DNA from: Ruixingdingia sedimenti
Lineage (GTDB): Bacteria > Pseudomonadota > Alphaproteobacteria > Rhodobacterales > Rhodobacteraceae
Direction: 5' to 3'
Assembly: GCF_031432425.1 (NCBI RefSeq)
Contig: NZ_JAVKPH010000045.1
Coordinates: 1 to 23,584, forward strand
DNA: 23,584 bases
The number at the start of each line of letters is the position of its first letter. Position 1 is the stretch's first letter. Shown here in pieces: positions 21,588-23,584 of this stretch. The notes under the pieces are model-generated. The model saw only the letters and a program-made list of their open reading frames with translations. It was not told the origin of the DNA and made no database searches. A program made the translations under genes and the position numbers.

Positions 21588-22619
21588 CGGGTTGATGCGA
21601 CGCAACTGCACCAGCCGTCGCATGTTATAGGCGAGGTTTTTCATCCCGATCTTCGCCTTGGCCCGCACCATGCCGATCGTGCGCACCAGCGTGCCGCCCA
21701 TATCGTTGGTCTGCGCCCCGAAGGCATGTTCAACGCGGACCCGCACCGAGGATTTGGTCCGGTTGCTAGCCTTGGCCTGTTCGCTCAGCGGTTTGCCGCG
21801 CTTGCCCTTGCGGTGGATGCGGCTCTTCAAGCCTCGGGCACGCAGCTTGGCCTCCATCTCCTCGGACCGATAAGCTGAATCCGCCCAGACGCCAGCACCG
21901 GTGTTACCCTCCATCAGGAGGTGATCCACCGCTTGACTGTCGTGCTGGGCCGCATCGCTGACATGGTAGCGCCGCACCAGCTTGTGCTTGCGATCCACGT
22001 TCACGTGGTTCTTGTAGCCGTAATGGCTTTTGCCATGCTTTTTCGTCCAGCGTGCGTCGACGTCCTTCTGGCACCGCTTGGCCGGCTTGTCCTTCCAGTC
22101 GTCGGGCTCCTCGCCGCCCTTGATAATCTTGTTTTCTTCGCGGGTGTTGCGGTTCTTCGGCACCGGCACGATGGACGCGTCCAGGATCTGACCGCCCCGT
22201 GCTATATAGCCCTGCCGCGACAGATACCCGTCAAACTGTCGAAACAGCTCGTCGACCAGCCCCGCCTGCGCCAATGCTTCGCGGTAGAGCCAGACCGTCT
22301 TGGCGTCGGGAACCCGGTCCTCCAGTCCGAGGCCCAGGAACCTCATGAACGACAGCCGGTCACGCACCTGATATTCGATCTGGTCGTCCGACAGGTTGTA
22401 AAGCGCACTAAGCACAAGCGTCTTGAACATCAGCACCGCGTCCATCGGCTTACGACCAGCCCGCGACTTCCGTTCCGCCTCGGGCTTGCGCCAGACACGC
22501 TCCAGCGTCGACCGGAACTCCTCCCACGGCACAACGGTGTCGATCTCGACCAGTGGGTCCCGCTTGGCATCCAGACTGGCGTAGCGGTCTGACAAATCGA
22601 AGAAACCCATCTGCGCCAT
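21576..22619 (-). CDS. IS5-family transposase
   Basis: A 347-aa DDE transposase. The N-terminal part has the IS5 pattern (MGFFDLSDRYASLD, then WEEFRSTLERVWRKP, GRKPMDAVLMFKTLVL, LSDDQIEYQVRDRLSFMRFLGL). The catalytic residues are probably D147 (GQILDASIV), D247 (VWADSAYRS) and E297 (RVRVEHAFG). The gene looks complete, with no frameshift. The ATG at 22619 (MAQMGFFDL) fits the family; the frame is open further upstream but those residues lie antisense to the neighbouring IS3 gene. It moves the IS by cut-and-paste or copying within the host chromosome. Confidence 0.93.
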   Translation of the reverse strand: MAQMGFFDLSDRYASLDAKRDPLVEIDTVVPWEEFRSTLERVWRKPEAERKSRAGRKPMDAVLMFKTLVLSALYNLSDDQIEYQVRDRLSFMRFLGLGLEDRVPDAKTVWLYREALAQAGLVDELFRQFDGYLSRQGYIARGGQILDASIVPVPKNRNTREENKIIKGGEEPDDWKDKPAKRCQKDVDARWTKKHGKSHYGYKNHVNVDRKHKLVRRYHVSDAAQHDSQAVDHLLMEGNTGAGVWADSAYRSEEMEAKLRARGLKSRIHRKGKRGKPLSEQAKASNRTKSSVRVRVEHAFGAQTNDMGGTLVRTIGMVRAKAKIGMKNLAYNMRRLVQLRRINPCPA

Positions 22620-22695
22620 CGCCCCCTGTGTCAGGGAAGTTGTCCGCCGCTCTACTTTTCCTCTATTTCTCAGGTGGGCGGGATAGGAAGATGAT

Positions 22696-23190
22696 TTGGG
22701 ATATTCACCGGAACGAAAATCAGCGGTGCTGAAGCGGATGCTGCCGCCGAACAACGTGGCCATACGGCAGTTGTCGCAGGAGGAAGGGATTTCTGAGGCG
22801 ACATTGCACAAGTGGCGGGCTGAGGCGCGCGGCAAGGGGCAGCTTATGCCTGATGCGGACGCTGGCCCTGAGGGCTGGTCCTCGCGGGACAAGTTCGCAG
22901 CGGTGTTGGAAACAGCCGCTCTTAATGAAGCTGATCTGGCCGAATACTGCCGCAAGCGCGGGCTTTATCCAGCGCAGATCGCGGCATGGCGGTCAGCGTG
23001 TGAACAGGCGAATGACTGGGATCGCGCCAGCAGCGCGCGTCTGGGTCGAGCGACCAAAGAAGAAAAAAAGCGGGTCAAGGATCTGGAGCGGGAATTGGCC
23101 CGCAAAGACCGCGCATTGGCCGAAACCGCAGCGCTCCTTGTTCTGCGAAAAAAGGCGGCAGCGATCTGGGGGGGCGACGAGGACGCATGA
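22696..23190 (+). CDS. IS3-family transposase OrfA
   Basis: A 164-aa OrfA. Near the N-terminus is an HTH (IRQLSQEEGISEATLHKWRAEA), then a second helical region (WSSRDKFAAVLETAALNEADLAEYCRKRGL), and a leucine-zipper-like helix at the end (KKRVKDLERELARKDRALAETAALLVLRKKA). The start is TTG at 22696, giving the family's usual MxYSPE beginning with GGAAG 5 nt upstream; no ATG fits. Its stop overlaps the orfB ATG (ATGA). Two A-AAA-AAG heptamers in phase near the end could also allow a -1 frameshift. OrfA binds the IS ends in this family. The gene looks intact, but the element lacks the catalytic part of orfB, so it should not move by itself. Confidence 0.88.
   Translation: MGYSPERKSAVLKRMLPPNNVAIRQLSQEEGISEATLHKWRAEARGKGQLMPDADAGPEGWSSRDKFAAVLETAALNEADLAEYCRKRGLYPAQIAAWRSACEQANDWDRASSARLGRATKEEKKRVKDLERELARKDRALAETAALLVLRKKAAAIWGGDEDA
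23148..23154 (+). promoter_or_regulatory. Probable -1 ribosomal frameshift heptamer A-AAA-AAG
   Basis: The heptamer lies in the right phase of orfA, 34 nt before its stop, the position used by IS3-family elements to make the OrfAB fusion. A second in-phase copy lies at 23064-23070. The -1 frame is open from about 23016 through orfB, so both could work. Confidence 0.55.
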
Positions 23191-23546
23191 TCAGCACCCC
23201 ACATCGCCAAACTGCCGTTGCGCTGATCAATGAGGCCATCACTGCTGGCGCGCGGCGGGCCAAAGCCTGTGCCGAGATGGAAATCAGCGATCGCACACTA
23301 CGGCGCTGGACAAAAGACGGTCAGATACACGCCGATCAGCGCCCCCTTGTGCCGCGCCCGGAGCCAGCCAACAAGCTGAGTGCCGAAGAACGCGCGGCCG
23401 TGCTTGACGTCTGCAATTCAGCGGAGTTTGCCAGCCTTCCTCCGTCACAGATCGTGCCTAAACTGGCCGATCAGGGGCGATATTTGGCCTCGGAATCCAG
23501 CTTCTATTGCGTGTTTCACGGGATCGCGGGCACTGATTTCAGCTGA
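23187..23546 (+). pseudogene. IS3-family transposase OrfB, truncated by another insertion
   Basis: The first 108 or so residues look like the OrfB N-terminus (MISTPHRQTAVALINEAI, HTH-like RRAKACAEMEISDRTLRRWT, and LADQGRYLASESSFY). A normal OrfB is about 280-350 aa and has a D-D-(35)-E integrase core; none of that is present. After SSFY the frame runs into foreign DNA (CVFHGIAGTDFS) and stops at 23546. The break lies at about 23511, where the terminal repeats of another element begin. OrfB would provide catalysis, so this copy is dead unless the rest lies beyond the insert. Confidence 0.88.
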
Positions 23547-23584
23547 TCGCGGGCAGCGATTTCACGGGAAGGCGGGCACCTGTT
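23512..23584. mobile_element. End of another insertion sequence, IS21-like
   Basis: The sequence begins TGTTTCACGGGATCGCGGGCA and contains three related 11-nt blocks (GATCGCGGGCA at 23522 and 23545, GAAGGCGGGCA at 23568) at exact 23-bp spacing, with TGATTTCA/CGATTTCA between the first two. Multiple repeats inside the end are typical of IS21-family elements, which usually begin with TG. The element continues off the right edge, so the family call is based only on this end. Confidence 0.6.

Larger units (their letters stand above)
21336..22655 (-). mobile_element. IS5-family insertion sequence (ends approximate)
   Basis: The element carries one complete DDE transposase gene on the minus strand. 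The ends are tentative. CGGTTATAAGTCCCCCTG (21339-21356) and, read on the opposite strand, GGCGGACAACTTCCCTGA (ending near 22649) are weakly similar and resemble the AAGTCCC-type ends of IS5-group elements. No target duplication was identified, so one end may be degraded or the true ends may lie elsewhere. Confidence 0.5.
22656..23511 (+). mobile_element. IS3-family element, 3' part lost
   Basis: It has an intact orfA and only the first third of orfB. Its right part has been replaced at about 23512 by the end of another element. The left boundary is approximate because it abuts the IS5 element and no terminal repeat partner remains inside the window. Confidence 0.7.

Noticed and set aside
22620..22955. 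112-residue N-terminal extension of the IS5 transposase
   Set aside because: It is antisense to IS3 orfA and not part of known IS5 transposases; MAQMGFFDL at 22619 is the normal start.
1..23584. CRISPR array associated with the Cas4-like nuclease
   Set aside because: No direct repeats with regular 30-40 bp spacers and no cas1 or cas2 in the window.

Overview
The window is high-GC DNA with tightly overlapping genes (many ATGA and TGATG stop/start overlaps) and protein families common in Alphaproteobacteria. A Rhodobacterales-like host (Rhodobacter/Paracoccus/Roseobacter type) is the best guess, supported by one perfect GTTC-N7-GTTC site, the LexA operator type of that class. No rRNA or tRNA was found to confirm it. 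The whole window reads as accessory DNA: an integrative or phage-derived element followed by an insertion-sequence graveyard.

Positions 1-6721 (minus strand) form a phage-type DNA replication/recombination operon. Read 5' to 3' it runs: a sigma-70-like factor, two small unknown proteins, a Sak4/RecA-like phage ATPase, a probable ssDNA-binding-type protein, an SF2 DEAH helicase, a small Cys-motif protein, a Cas4/RecB-like PD-(D/E)XK nuclease, and a RepB/AEP-type primase that runs off the left edge. Just upstream of the sigma gene are four GGTGGG hexamers at exactly 11-bp spacing.

Positions 6904-10566 are cargo of unknown function. First is a visibly more AT-rich plus-strand gene with a HEPN-type R-x4-H motif (possible RNase or defence gene). 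Next is a minus-strand pair of unrecognised genes, one of which ends in an OmpR-like winged helix after a Cys cluster. The promoter region of this pair carries the LexA-type box over its predicted -10, suggesting SOS control.

Positions 10704-13070 (plus strand) are the integration cassette: a 67-aa protein, a DUF2924 protein, a large serine recombinase and a ParB/KorB-like HTH protein, each overlapping the next by ATGA. Positions 13144-19189 encode a type III-like restriction-modification pair (Mod then Res). Convergent to it is a small overlapping minus-strand pair, a DUF6429-like protein and a 128-aa unknown.

Positions 19886-20733 hold no gene I can support, but contain a strong minus-strand terminator and two rearranged copies of a short repeat. 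After this come a receiver-like orphan protein, an IS5-family transposase, and an IS3-family element whose orfB is broken by the end of a third element with 23-bp-period terminal repeats (IS21-like). The candidate undescribed systems are the LexA-boxed gene pair (8415-10566) and the HEPN-motif gene (6904-8307).
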